A stretch of DNA of 64,000 bases. Source: Paulinella micropora (taxonomy: Eukaryota; Cercozoa; Imbricatea; Euglyphida; Paulinellidae). The stretch lies in the NCBI GenBank assembly GCA_019918135.1, contig WBZZ01004767.1:65001-129000 (forward strand). Direction: 5' to 3'. Below the pieces are notes generated by a model. It saw nothing but the letters and a program-made list of their open reading frames with translations, was not told the origin of the DNA and searched no databases. Below, one piece after another: positions 10,115 to 20,090 of this stretch. The position numbers and the translations under genes were made by a program. Each line of letters begins with the position of its first letter. Position 1 is the stretch's first letter.

Positions 10115-11413
10115 CTAGGAGGCCTCGACCGCGCGGCCGGCGGGGCTGTCAGCCGGCCGCGCCCGCTTTCTCTCCGGTCCCGGCGACGAGCTGTCCTGTT
10201 CCTGCACCCGGAACCTGGCTTGCACCAACGGCCCCAAAAACTCTAGGCACATGCGCAGCCACCCGCCGCAACACCTACTAGCAATCTCCTGGATCGCGCC
10301 GTAACAATCCAGGCGCGGTTGGTGTAGCAGCCGCAAACAACGCTTGGCCGCGAACAGACAGATGTCCAACAGCGAGTGTCCGTCCGCCAGCGCCGCTTCC
10401 GGGCTGCCGCCAGCGGTCAGCGGGCGCCAGAAAGTCTGTGTGCGCGACTCGGGCAGCCCGTTGCTGCGCAGGCAGCTGCGCAGCCACGCGGTCGTCAGCG
10501 GCCGGCTCGGTGCCTCGGCGTGTTGCAGGTGCTTGGCCAGCAAGCGCAGGTAGGCCTCCCAGTCCTCCACCAGGGCGTCCACCGCATATAGAGTCCAATA
10601 GCGCCAACCGCCGCGGGGCAGGATGGCACACTGCAGCAGGTCCCAGGCCGTGTGAAAACGCGCCGTGGCCTTCGACACCTGCCAGCCCGGCAGGTGCCAC
10701 AGTGCCAGGGGGGCGTCGCCGCGGCAGGCGCTGAGAAAGTACAACAAGGCCGCGCCCGACGCCGCTTCGCTCGGCTCACGGAGGAAATACATGGTCGCCT
10801 CATCCAGGTCCGTCAGCACCAGCCGCGGGGCCCCCCCGTCCGCTTCACTGAGCTTCAGCAGCACGTTGGCGGGTTTGGCGTCGAAGGGAAAACAGCCCCC
10901 CTTCACAACCACCTGCTGGAGCAGCCGGGCGACGGGCCCCACCAAGTCAGTGGCCAGGCGAGACACCGAGCCGGGCAGCGGGTATTTGCCTAGGTCCGTG
11001 TCGAAGGCCTCGAGGTGCACCAGGATCAGGCAGTGGGTCACGGCGCGCTCCCGTGCCTCGCGCTGGCTCTCGTGACAATCACAACCGCGCAGGTCCAGCA
11101 GGCGTTCGAGGGCCGCGACGAGGGGTCCCGTCCGCTTCAGCCGCCGGCGCAGCCACTTGCTGGCGCTGGGGCTGTGCAGCACCTGGATTTCGTACACGGT
11201 CGGCCCCACCCCCAGCCGTTGTAGCCGCTCGTAGCCCCCCTCCTCCTCCCGGGAACAATCCTTCACTAGCTTCACGGCGCGCTTCCCCCACTTGAAGACC
11301 GAGCCGTACGTGCCTTGGCCCAGCAGGGCTAGGTCAGCCAAGAGCTCCAGCGTGGCCTGGGTACCAACGGGCCCCAGGTAGGCCAGCGGGAGCTGGCGCT
11401 TGCCCGACAACAT
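10115..11413 (-). CDS. Island protein kinase 1 (divergent Ser/Thr kinase fold)
   Basis: 432 aa from ATG at 11,413. The Gly-rich loop is LGQGTYGSVF (residues 31-40), the ATP-anchoring Lys is in RAVKLVKD (K48), the catalytic loop is FDAKPANVLL (D178, K180, N183), and the metal-binding Asp of the DFG position is in LTDLDEA (D202). HRD is replaced by PFD and DFG by DLD, so it is a divergent kinase, but every catalytic residue is present. The C-lobe is not typical of cellular kinases. The tail is Ser/Pro-rich with a basic patch (RKRARPADS), possibly nuclear. The gene sits beside the Cys-rich gene in the same direction. Large DNA viruses often encode such kinases; substrate unknown. Confidence 0.85.
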   Translation of the reverse strand: MLSGKRQLPLAYLGPVGTQATLELLADLALLGQGTYGSVFKWGKRAVKLVKDCSREEEGGYERLQRLGVGPTVYEIQVLHSPSASKWLRRRLKRTGPLVAALERLLDLRGCDCHESQREARERAVTHCLILVHLEAFDTDLGKYPLPGSVSRLATDLVGPVARLLQQVVVKGGCFPFDAKPANVLLKLSEADGGAPRLVLTDLDEATMYFLREPSEAASGAALLYFLSACRGDAPLALWHLPGWQVSKATARFHTAWDLLQCAILPRGGWRYWTLYAVDALVEDWEAYLRLLAKHLQHAEAPSRPLTTAWLRSCLRSNGLPESRTQTFWRPLTAGGSPEAALADGHSLLDICLFAAKRCLRLLHQPRLDCYGAIQEIASRCCGGWLRMCLEFLGPLVQARFRVQEQDSSSPGPERKRARPADSPAGRAVEAS

Positions 11414-11961
11414 CCTCCTCCGGCCAGGTCAGGTTTGGGCTTTCGGTGACACTCGGGTCCACGGTTGTGGAGGGGTGGCTTTTAGATCACTGCGCGCGCC
11501 GACCGCCTCCGCACGGGGGGGGGGGGGGGGGGGAGCGTGCGGGGAGGGGGCGCGGAGGTGGGAGGCACACAGGGTGCCCAGGAGGGGGCGGAGACGGGGG
11601 GCGAGACCACGGGTTAAGGGGGGGGGGGGGGGGGGGGAGGTGCCGCCAGGCGCTGGGCGCCCGAGCCAGCGGCCCGACGGAGTCGGTCCTCCTCCCCGCC
11701 CGCTAGCCACCCCCGGGGGGGGGTTGGCCCTCGTGCCGCCGGACGTCTGGCGGCGTGCCGTTGGTCGCTCGTGCCGCCGGAGGCCAGGCGGCGGGCCACC
11801 GTCCGTCGGTCGACCGGAGGCCAGGTGTTAGCTAGCAGGCCTCTGTTAGCAAGCAGGAGGTTTAGCCTGATCGCGTGGGGAGCAAGCACCTTTTAACCGG
11901 TTACCGGCGACCCACGGAAGGAAGGTTTTGTTTCGGGAGGCGAGCGGCACGAGCGGCTTGG
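11414..11961. other. Island spacer upstream of kinase 1
   Basis: G+C-rich spacer with long G-runs at about 11,515-11,533 and 11,620-11,637. No gene is supported. It should contain the minus-strand kinase promoter; no TATA box is obvious in the first 100 bp. Confidence 0.5.
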
Positions 11962-12232
11962 CCTGGCAGGCTTTTCCGGCCGGGTGGCAGACCAGGCCTG
12001 GCTTTTCCGGTCAGGTGGCAGCCCAGGCCTGGCTTTTCCGGCCGGATGGCAGACCAGGCCTGGCTTTTCCGGTCAGGTGGCAGTCTAGGCATGACTTTTC
12101 CGGTCGGGTGGCAGCCCAGGCCTGACTTTTCCGGTCAGGTGGCAGACCAGGCCTGGCTTTTCCGGTCAGGTGGCAGACCAGGCCTGGCTTTTCCGGCCGG
12201 GTGGCAGACCAGGCCTGACTTCCCTGGCTGGG
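11962..12232. repeat. 31-bp tandem repeat in the island
   Basis: About eight to nine copies of a 31-bp unit (CTTTTCCGGTCAGGTGGCAG followed by MCCAGGCCTGG) are adjacent with no spacers. Copies differ at a few sites (TCAGG/CCGGG, CAGACC/CAGCCC). Because 31 is not a multiple of three the frame cycles, and the long open frame across it is not a protein gene. It lies near the outer edge of island part A. Confidence 0.9.
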
Positions 12233-12432
12233 GTGGCTCCTCGCCATACGTTTTAGGCCGGAGAGCTCGGCTGCCTTTTTTTCCTCCCTTCTCCCCTCTC
12301 CCTTCTCCCTTCTCCCCTCTCCCCTCTCCCTTCTCCCCTCCCCCTCCCCGCGGCACAACATTGTGCAGCCCCCCCCAGGCTGGGTTGTCTAGTATGGTGA
12401 CGGGCGGGCGGTGCCACCGGTAGCTTTTTTTC
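12233..12432. repeat. CT-rich tract at the island edge
   Basis: A polypyrimidine stretch of CCTTCTCCCCTCTCC-type repeats (about 12,280-12,350) follows the 31-bp array. This is the last clearly island-like sequence before the gypsy element. Confidence 0.6.
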
Positions 12433-12845
12433 TGTGACCGCAAAAACAGGAGATTTTTCTCCGCTTGTTGCGGAAAAATCCTGCCATCCCTAAATGCACT
12501 AGTAGCAAGAATCACACTTGTGGGTGGAGGCGCGCGCCGCGCGCGTCTCACTAAAGGTCAACAGTTACCCGCGTGGAACAAAATGGCATCGGGGCCGAAC
12601 CCCGCCTATCGAAGAGAATAATATATTAATCCATTATTTCCTTCTTCTAGCCGTATATACCGGTTTCTTTTTCGATAGAGTTCTAGCAGGGGCCGGCCGT
12701 TCCAGCAATACCCACACATATACGTCCCGGGTGGCACTAACGAGCGGCCTCGACCCACAAGTGTGGTTCTCGCTAGCGTGACACTTATAAGTAACGGTTT
12801 TTTTACTGTGAGAGACGGAGAAAATTCCTCGGGTTCCGCGGCTCA
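12433..12845 (+). repeat. Candidate 5' LTR of the gypsy element
   Basis: The stretch begins TGTGACCGC and ends GCGGCTCA, giving TG...CA ends. It contains a TATA-like CCGTATATACC near 12,652 and is followed within 14 nt by TGGTGGCACCAGCC, which could serve as a primer-binding site. No matching 3' copy was found after 20.1 kb, so the call is tentative. Confidence 0.3.
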
Positions 12846-12899
12846 TGACGAAGTTACTGGTGGCACCAGCCACTGAGCCGCCATATTGGATAAGCAAGC

Positions 12900-14266
12900 C
12901 CCGGGGGGGCAGCGCCTACCACTGTCATTGTCAACAGTAATGACAAAAAGGACAGACAGGCTATCATACAGGCCTTCCAAAAATATACAAAGTCCGATGC
13001 CACTGCTCTGACGCTGTATGCAGAGACAGCGAGTCAGAAGGACACGGATGCGAACCTTCGAGACAAGCTCAGAAGAATTGATGCTTGTATGAAGCAGTAT
13101 CCAACGGACGAAACACAGGAGTATGTACACCTTGTTGGACCCATCAATCATCACACAAGGGTTTGATGTTGGGGAGTACAAGGCGATGAGAGCGGTAGAG
13201 GTGGCGGCTAGGAGAGCAGCCTCAGACCTGCAATGCACGGTGCCAGTTGCCGTCCTCTTGCAATACTTTAAAACTCATGGGTATCAGCACCTGTGCACTG
13301 GTACTTTGATTGGGTTTGAGATTTTTCAAGAGGTGAACGAAGGGCTGGGCATTGGCACGAGGTTGGCAGCGATCCTCACTGAGGTCAGCGCCAAGTACGG
13401 GCTCTTTTATAGCCGGAAGTCTATCATTTTGTACTTCCTGAGTGCTTTGTGTACACGACACCCGAGCAAGCTCGCAAGGATCATACAGTCCTGTCCGACC
13501 TTCACGGCGGTGAAGACGGCGGATTTTTTAGAAACGAATATATACGAGAGGACTGTAGCGGCTACTCCGCCGGGCGACCTGTTCAAGGAGGTGCTCGACG
13601 CGTGTTCCGAATTGGACACGGCCACCGAGTCATTCTCCAGTGCCGCGACACAGGGGGTTGGAGGTGCTCAAGCAGCACATGCAACTCGAACGGCAAGTCT
13701 CAAGAGGGGGAGAGATGAGCCGACGCCGTGCTACCGCTATTTTTCATACATGGCGTGTAAGCATGAGGCAGAAAGGAGTATGCAATTGCCTCTTCAGCCA
13801 CGACTCTCTTGATGATAGGCAGCGAAATCTTTTCCTTAGAGAGCTCGAAGGCATGAAAAAGACCATGTACGCCATGTACAAGAAGGAGTTGGAGGAGGGG
13901 AGGTGGAATGCGAATATGGTCTCGGATGCGGAGTTCCGGGAGGCCATCATTTACTTCCTTGACAGAATGAAGAGAAGGGAGAAGAGAGAGACATCGGGCC
14001 GATCAAAGGCGCCGACTAGAGGAGGAGGAGAGACGAGAGGATCGTCACGAGGGTCCCGAGGGACACCAAGAGGGGCGGCACCACGAGGACGAGGCTTTCG
14101 TGGAAGGGGAGGACGGACCCCAGCGCGCCCTCCCAGAGGACACGGATACTGGAATTATAGCACCAGTTCCAGCTCCAACTACCCCCAGCAAGCTTATACC
14201 GCTACGGAGGGGGGACGTCAAGACGAAGACACCGGCTCAGGTGAGCGTGTTGTCGTCGTAGACTGA
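12900..14266 (+). pseudogene. gag: Ty3/gypsy gag with frameshifts
   Basis: Coding sequence runs in three frames: about 12,900-13,160 (DKKDRQAIIQAFQKYTKSDA), 13,123-13,760 (YKAMRAVEVAARRAASDLQC to RGRDEPTPCYRYFSYMAC) and about 13,760-14,266 (GVCNCLFSHDSLDD, then an Arg/Gly-rich tail with GRGFRGRGG). The Cys/His cluster around the last shift resembles a CCCH-type finger used for RNA binding instead of the usual CCHC knuckle. Frame changes indicate decay or base errors. The gag stop and the pol start share a frame and are 75 nt apart. Confidence 0.7.
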
Positions 14267-14341
14267 CGGGAGGAGAAGAGAGAGGAAAAGAAGAGAGAGA
14301 AGGAGATAAAAACTGTTCTTTTTAATCCGACAGTCACAGTT

Positions 14342-16198
14342 ATGCCTACTGTTGATGAACAGGATACGAACGGTTCCGTTCCTCCTAGACGTGAAGGTGA
14401 AGGCACACAGCCTCACAAGCCTCAAGGTAAGCACTTGCTAGTTCATCCTTCGAGAGCTAATATGATAAATGATGCGAATAGGAAGGCGAAGAAGGCGATG
14501 GAGGAGAGGAAGCCGAAACCAAAGGCTGGGTCTCCTCCTACGAAGAAGCAGCGGACCGTACCCCCGCCAAAGGACTCAATAGTCTCTGCTATAGACACGA
14601 GTACACTCGGTGTACCAGACTCTGTCCAAAAGACACTCGAGATACCGGAAGCCCCGGAGACTCAAGAAGTTAAGTTGGCGGAAAAGGGGGGAGAACCAGA
14701 AGAGGACAAGGAACTTGAGCTTAGACTCAAAACCCTAGAACGAAAAATTCATGTGCTAGCGGCTAGTTTACATAGACCAGACGCGCTATGCTACACTGAC
14801 CTCTTTTGTGAAACTTTACAAACCACATTAAAAGTTGGTAATGATACGATGGCGAATATTAATATTGTCGGCCAGAAGTTTTTGAATAGTCACCGGACAT
14901 GGGTGGACAAAAACATTAGAAAAACAAAGGGGACCCTAAAAGGGGTAGGCAGCCGTACGGAAATTACGGGCATCGTCACATTAATTTTCAAATTGAAATC
15001 CGGTCGAGTATATCGTGCGGACCTCTATGTTGTCCCCGATTACCACGGTTCAATCCTGCTGTCGTATGACCAATTGGCTACGATGGGGGCTGTGATCGAT
15101 TGCGCCGCACGGCGGGTGATTTATGGAGTGAAGAATGGAGAGGAGGAGGATATTAATCCGATGACTGCTACTGACTCATACGAGGCTTTTGAGCTGAGTC
15201 TAGCAACGGAGAGGAAAAAGTTGGCCTTCGTACATGAGGCAACTGAAGCCTATGTACACCCCTATGTCACAGTGCCGGAGGAACTGACCTGGACCGACAA
15301 TTGGGAGACGGAGATGCAGGCGTATACGGTTACGATTCCCGCATGGGACAGAAAGTCTATTGATGACTTAGTCGTAGCGCGTAATGAGGAGATAATATGT
15401 GTTGCGAAACAGTGCCCGTCGTTGGCCAGATTCGCAGAAGGTGGCGGGGCAGATGTCCATATTACTAATGGCTACTGTTACCATGCGAAGGTGTCAGATG
15501 AGAAGAGAGAGGCGTTTGTGCCAAGGAGGAAGGGGCGTATCCCCGATACTCCAGCGGATGACATTAAAACTTTTATCACGAACTTTTGGGGCGATGTGCC
15601 TACCTGGCCGCGCTCATTAACTGAAGTGAAAAAGTGTCTACGGACTCTATTTGAGAGTAACAAGCCGTATACTGTCATTCTGCCATACAATGAGAAGGCG
15701 ATCTGGGCACAGGAGATAAGGGACCGGCTTATTGATCATCCTATACCTGTTCCTTCTCGCAAGCAACAGTTAGTGGTGGCTTGTCGACTCGGGTCTCGGG
15801 AGCAGAGCAGTGCATACAAGCAAAAGCTCAGAGCCCAGGACAAGTTGAAATTGATACCTCAAGCTTTCACATGCTTTGATGGTTTCTACACCCGTAAGGC
15901 TCCGATACAATACGCGAACCTTATTGATATGCTTGTCGGGCTGGGTCATGATGATGAGCCGGACACAGTCACGTATGAAAGAACGGGACTAGACGATTTG
16001 TCCAAGGAAGATTTGAGTTTGGAGGAGGACTTAGCGCCCCTCAAGGAGCATAAGAAGATGTCGGAGGAAGATTTCCAAGCGGCGGCGCGGAAAATTTTAG
16101 AAGAAGGAGTGGGTTCGGAGAGAGAGAGAAGGCGTTTCTCAAAGCTAAGATGGAGGCGTACAGAGAAATTTTCGACCCTCCTCGGGCAGGTGGTGTAA
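14342..16198 (+). CDS. Ty3/gypsy protease-region polyprotein
   Basis: A 618-codon frame. The N-terminal 130 residues are charged, Pro/Lys-rich linker; a coiled-coil-like segment follows (EEDKELELRLKTLERKIHVL). A retropepsin-like domain follows at about 165-265: VGNDTMANINIVGQKF occupies the place of the usual D-S/T-G-A motif, with M instead of G, then flap and YVVPDYHGSILLSYDQLATM. The remainder is linker ahead of RT. It overlaps the RT frame by 48 nt with a -1 relationship, a typical arrangement for frameshift expression. Downstream pol is intact, so this element may be recent. Confidence 0.75.
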   Translation: MPTVDEQDTNGSVPPRREGEGTQPHKPQGKHLLVHPSRANMINDANRKAKKAMEERKPKPKAGSPPTKKQRTVPPPKDSIVSAIDTSTLGVPDSVQKTLEIPEAPETQEVKLAEKGGEPEEDKELELRLKTLERKIHVLAASLHRPDALCYTDLFCETLQTTLKVGNDTMANINIVGQKFLNSHRTWVDKNIRKTKGTLKGVGSRTEITGIVTLIFKLKSGRVYRADLYVVPDYHGSILLSYDQLATMGAVIDCAARRVIYGVKNGEEEDINPMTATDSYEAFELSLATERKKLAFVHEATEAYVHPYVTVPEELTWTDNWETEMQAYTVTIPAWDRKSIDDLVVARNEEIICVAKQCPSLARFAEGGGADVHITNGYCYHAKVSDEKREAFVPRRKGRIPDTPADDIKTFITNFWGDVPTWPRSLTEVKKCLRTLFESNKPYTVILPYNEKAIWAQEIRDRLIDHPIPVPSRKQQLVVACRLGSREQSSAYKQKLRAQDKLKLIPQAFTCFDGFYTRKAPIQYANLIDMLVGLGHDDEPDTVTYERTGLDDLSKEDLSLEEDLAPLKEHKKMSEEDFQAAARKILEEGVGSERERRRFSKLRWRRTEKFSTLLGQVV

Positions 16199-19100
16199 AG
16201 TCGGATGACTTCACTGCTGTCATTCACAAGATACCGGGTGCGGAGCCATCTCCGGCACCACGGAGGGCAAATTTGAGCATACATGAGGCAAAAATAGCGG
16301 AGGAGAATGTGAGACAGTTGCTCGATGAGGACTTTATTGAGAGATCTACATCTCCAATTGTCTCTCAACCGAAAATCGTCCCTAAGCCAGGAGGAGAATG
16401 GCGCTTGACGATCAATTATGCCCGTGTGAATAAGGTGCTAGAGGAAGAGAGAAATCCTCTGCCGACCTTAGAAGAAGGCAGAAGGGTGCTGCGGAATGCT
16501 AAATTCTATTCGGTCATTGACCTTAAGAACGGCTTCTGGCAGATACCACTGGACGAGAAATCCAGATGGCTGACTGCATTCGTTGTGGGTATGGAAATAT
16601 ACCAGTGGAAGGTGCTTCCAATGGGACTCAAACAGGCCCCGGGGCTCTTTCAGAAGGCGATGCAGAAGATGTTGAGCGGTCAATATGACAACCAGTCGGA
16701 GGATGGTTTTATGAGAAGGAGAGGACAGAAGGCGGGAGAATATGCATTTTGTTACATCGATGACATCATCGTATACTCTAACACAATGGAAGAGCATATC
16801 GATCACTTGTCAGATGTCTTCAGGCGCATCGGAGCTTTTGGCCTGAAATGCAACCTAAAGAAATGTCAGCTTGCCAGAACAAGTGTGACGTATTTGGGTT
16901 ACGAGATTTCTCATAATAGGGTCTCGATATCGCGCGAAAAGAGGGAGGAGATCATGAGTAGACAGTTGCCAAAGAACCGCACGGAGTTACACTCTTTTCT
17001 TGCGATGGCACAGTACTACAGCCAGTTCATACCCGATTGGGGTGCAACTCGGGCTAAGCTGGAGAAGATGATTGATTTGGGAGACTTTGAGAAGTGGGAT
17101 GAGGAGGCTTTGCAGGCGTTTAATACGCTCAAAGATATCATTTATAAAGATCCCAAGGACGGCGGATTAGTACTTATGATGCCCGACTTTACGAAACCGT
17201 TCGTAGTCGACACGGATGCATCTAAGTTTGCGATTGGCGCGGTGCTGCAACAAGAAGATGAGGAGAAAAAGTTGCGCTCGATCATGTTTATTAGTAGAAA
17301 GCTGTGTGCGGCGGAGCGAAATTACTGCACGCGACAGAGGGAGGCGTTGGCAGTAGTATGGGCTCTCAAGAGGCTCAGAGAATACTTGTGGGGAGGACCT
17401 CTATTCACGGTTAGGACCGATCATCACAACCTTCTTTGGTTGATGAATCATGAACAAACCGGCCGTTTGGCGCGGTGGCAAGCTTTCTTGTCATGTTTCA
17501 ATTTCACGATGGTCTACTTACCGGGAAAGCGAAACGTAGTCGCTGATAGCCTTTCCAGGCTAGAGTTTCAGTCGGAGGTGTCGGCTCTCGTATCATCAGT
17601 GGAGATGATGGACCTGTCCACGGACAAGGTATACGAGGTGAGCCACATAGAGGCGATGCAGATGGCAAGAGGCGTTCGTTATGACCGCACGGGTCTACGA
17701 TATAGTCCTCAAGGCCCGGAGCATGGCATATGCTGTGAGGCGCATGTTCTCGAAGACGCTGAGTGGTCTTATGAGGCATACGAGAACGCGAAGGCGAATA
17801 TAAAAGAAGAGGAGGAGACGACTGAGGTCTGTACTGAACCTCCACAGGAAAATCGAAGCGAGCTTGATGAAGACCCGGAAAGGGTAGGAGTAAGGTTGGA
17901 GGACGGTACTATCCATATCGCCTCGCCTACCGCGTGGAGGCAGCAACAGGCGACGGATCCGGAGTTCAAGGAGCTCATAGCGTTATACAAGAACCCTAAT
18001 GAGCTTAAAAAGACTCCACAGATCAAAGATCAGATGAAGGAGATGGCGTGGAGAGATGGGCTATTGTGGTACAAGGGCCAGCATGGCAAATTTGCATCAC
18101 AGCCTGACAAATGGACTCTCTGGGTACCAGAGAAGTTGAGGCGCTTTATATATGTCGCAGCCCATAACTGCCCCTTACTGGCACATCCGGGTCGACAAAG
18201 AACTCATTGGTTCATAGCGAGGCGATTTTGGTGGAAAGGGATGAAGGAGGAGATAGACAGGGAAGTGGACGCATGCATCCCATGCAAAACCACAAAGACA
18301 CCGCTGAAGGCGAACTTTGGCCTGATCGGTACATTCCCGTTACACGCCGGGATGTTTGAATTTTTACACATCGATCATGTGGGACCTTTCCCCGAATCGG
18401 CAGAAGGGTACAGATACCTTCTTACCGCAATAGATCGAGCCACCAATTATGTCTGGGTTGTTCCTGTTAAGGACGCTACAGGCAAGACAACTGCGGAGGC
18501 TCTGATCGATAGGATCGTCTCGCAGATCGGAGTGCCTAGAAAGATATGTTGTGATCGAGGTTCTGACTTTAATAATGAAGTCATCGACAGACTATCTAAG
18601 TACTACGGGATGAAATGGCAATATGTTACTGCCTATAACCCGAGAGCGAATGGCAAGATCGAGCGGGTACATAGACCTCTCAAAGCCTCGCTTAAGATGT
18701 ACTGTATGAAGAAGGAGAATCAGAGAGCCTGGGTGGAGGCAGCACCTTCATTTGCCTTTGCAATGAACTGTCTACCCTCATCGGCATTAGGAGGAGCCAG
18801 GAGCTCAGTCTCGCCATATCAATTGGTTTACGGCCGAGAGCCTAATATCCCAACCTCACTTCTGCATCCAAAAGACACTTGGGCAGATGAGGATGAGTTG
18901 TTCGGGATGAGACTAAGAGCGAAGATGGAGGCGGAACAAATAGTTGCGGCGCACAGGGAGGCGGAGCGCAGAAAGACTGACGCACAAGGAGTGCGACAAG
19001 CGCACTTAGATCAAGTCCGTTTCCAGGTTGGGGATATTGTACTCTTGTACCATCCTCAAGTCCCTACGGGGGTTAGCTCTAAGCTGTTTACCCACTGGAA

Positions 19101-19653
19101 AGGACCATACCAGATCATGGAACAGATGGGACCTCTGAATTATAAGATCAGGGGTAGAGGGAAGGTGCAGATTGTGAATGCTCGAAGGCTGATCAAATAT
19201 GACCCCTTCTTACTTGAGGATGAATCCGTTGAGGAGGCGTTGAAACGGATGAAGGAGGACTTCAAAGAGGTACCGCCTATACAGAAGGAGGATACCTTAG
19301 AGGAGGAGAATGCCTATCGGGCACCTGTCACGGAGAAGGAGGAGACCGAGAAGGAGAGTAAGGAAGACTCAAACCGCAAAAGCGCGGCGGGGACTCAGTC
19401 TAAAGCCCCCATAGTCCGCGGCGGTACGAAGGAGAAGTTCACGGAGGCGCAGAGGAGGAGAGCACAAAACGATCTCTCTTCGACCAACCGAGGAAGGTGG
19501 CAAGGTCGACGCGAGCGACGGATGTCCATGGAGGAGGAGAAGAGAAGGACACTAACCCGAACGCGGGTAATGTGGACATTCGACATGTGCGATGGAAGGA
19601 AGGAGAGGCGATTGCGGCCATCAAGTGGGTCCGAGACGCTTTTTATCTGTTGA
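16150..19653 (+). CDS. pol: Ty3/gypsy pol: RT, RNase H, integrase
   Basis: A 1,167-codon open frame with no stops. RT begins with LDEDFIERSTSPIVSQPKIV and contains FYSVIDLKNGFWQI and the catalytic FCYIDDIIVYS. RNase H begins FVVDTDASKFAIGAVLQQ and ends with LARWQAFLSCFNF and GKRNVVADSLSRL. Integrase has the zinc site (HNCPLLAHPGRQRTHW, CIPCKTTKTP), the first Asp in LHIDHVGPFP, the second in CCDRGSDFN and the Glu in NPRANGKIERVHR. The chromo-less C-terminal part carries the GPY-type module (HWKGPYQIMEQ, YKIRGRGKVQIVNARRLIKY). A charged Glu/Lys tail follows. Intact catalytic residues suggest recent activity. Confidence 0.95.
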   Translation: MEAYREIFDPPRAGGVKSDDFTAVIHKIPGAEPSPAPRRANLSIHEAKIAEENVRQLLDEDFIERSTSPIVSQPKIVPKPGGEWRLTINYARVNKVLEEERNPLPTLEEGRRVLRNAKFYSVIDLKNGFWQIPLDEKSRWLTAFVVGMEIYQWKVLPMGLKQAPGLFQKAMQKMLSGQYDNQSEDGFMRRRGQKAGEYAFCYIDDIIVYSNTMEEHIDHLSDVFRRIGAFGLKCNLKKCQLARTSVTYLGYEISHNRVSISREKREEIMSRQLPKNRTELHSFLAMAQYYSQFIPDWGATRAKLEKMIDLGDFEKWDEEALQAFNTLKDIIYKDPKDGGLVLMMPDFTKPFVVDTDASKFAIGAVLQQEDEEKKLRSIMFISRKLCAAERNYCTRQREALAVVWALKRLREYLWGGPLFTVRTDHHNLLWLMNHEQTGRLARWQAFLSCFNFTMVYLPGKRNVVADSLSRLEFQSEVSALVSSVEMMDLSTDKVYEVSHIEAMQMARGVRYDRTGLRYSPQGPEHGICCEAHVLEDAEWSYEAYENAKANIKEEEETTEVCTEPPQENRSELDEDPERVGVRLEDGTIHIASPTAWRQQQATDPEFKELIALYKNPNELKKTPQIKDQMKEMAWRDGLLWYKGQHGKFASQPDKWTLWVPEKLRRFIYVAAHNCPLLAHPGRQRTHWFIARRFWWKGMKEEIDREVDACIPCKTTKTPLKANFGLIGTFPLHAGMFEFLHIDHVGPFPESAEGYRYLLTAIDRATNYVWVVPVKDATGKTTAEALIDRIVSQIGVPRKICCDRGSDFNNEVIDRLSKYYGMKWQYVTAYNPRANGKIERVHRPLKASLKMYCMKKENQRAWVEAAPSFAFAMNCLPSSALGGARSSVSPYQLVYGREPNIPTSLLHPKDTWADEDELFGMRLRAKMEAEQIVAAHREAERRKTDAQGVRQAHLDQVRFQVGDIVLLYHPQVPTGVSSKLFTHWKGPYQIMEQMGPLNYKIRGRGKVQIVNARRLIKYDPFLLEDESVEEALKRMKEDFKEVPPIQKEDTLEEENAYRAPVTEKEETEKESKEDSNRKSAAGTQSKAPIVRGGTKEKFTEAQRRRAQNDLSSTNRGRWQGRRERRMSMEEEKRRTLTRTRVMWTFDMCDGRKERRLRPSSGSETLFIC

Positions 19654-20090
19654 GACCGGCAGAATCTCATGTTGCCGATGACACTCTCTCAGATTTTTAT
19701 CTCATGCGAGCTGTGGCGGTCCCGCAGACTACACGGGCAGCACGGACATCGAAGAGATCCTTAGCAGCAAAAACGATACAACCGGTACTCCATTTTTGGA
19801 GAAGCATGGACCCTGTTGAGGATCCAAAAGCTAGACAATATTTACCGGTGTACAAAGACGCGAAAAATCTCGAGACATGGGATGATACTATTACCCTTCG
19901 AGACAAAGACCACACTGCGTGGACTATTCAGTCACTGCCTAGAGGAGTGCTTGACATTCCTTTTGACTTATCTTTGGGCGCCATCCCTAACAAAATATGG
20001 GACATTCTGGAGGAGTCGAAGTTTGACTTGACTTTTGTTGGCGGCCCGCCACCTGGCAAAGGGGTTCGCGCAAGGCGACGAAGGCAGTAA
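19497..20090 (+). CDS. Gypsy 3'-end open frame, unknown function
   Basis: This frame overlaps the end of pol by about 155 nt in another frame. From about codon 20 it looks coding (HVRWKEGEAIAAIKWVRDAF, later FDLSLGAIPNKIWDILEESK) and ends in a basic tail (GKGVRARRRRQ). It could be a third gene placed in the envelope position or the C-terminal part of pol after a frameshift. There is no transmembrane segment or signal peptide, so it is not an envelope protein. Confidence 0.45.
   Translation: MARSTRATDVHGGGEEKDTNPNAGNVDIRHVRWKEGEAIAAIKWVRDAFYLLRPAESHVADDTLSDFYLMRAVAVPQTTRAARTSKRSLAAKTIQPVLHFWRSMDPVEDPKARQYLPVYKDAKNLETWDDTITLRDKDHTAWTIQSLPRGVLDIPFDLSLGAIPNKIWDILEESKFDLTFVGGPPPGKGVRARRRRQ

Noticed and set aside
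8563..10246. Long plus-strand frames opposite the Cys-rich gene and in its spacer
   Set aside because: Shadow frames of a G+C-rich gene; the minus-strand frame has the ATG, the poly(A) signal and the duplicated C-terminus.
11962..12232. CRISPR array
   Set aside because: The 31-bp units are directly adjacent with no unique spacers, in eukaryotic DNA.
11875..12423. A 182-codon protein
   Set aside because: Made by the 31-bp repeat and a CT-rich tract; no motif or composition support beyond that.
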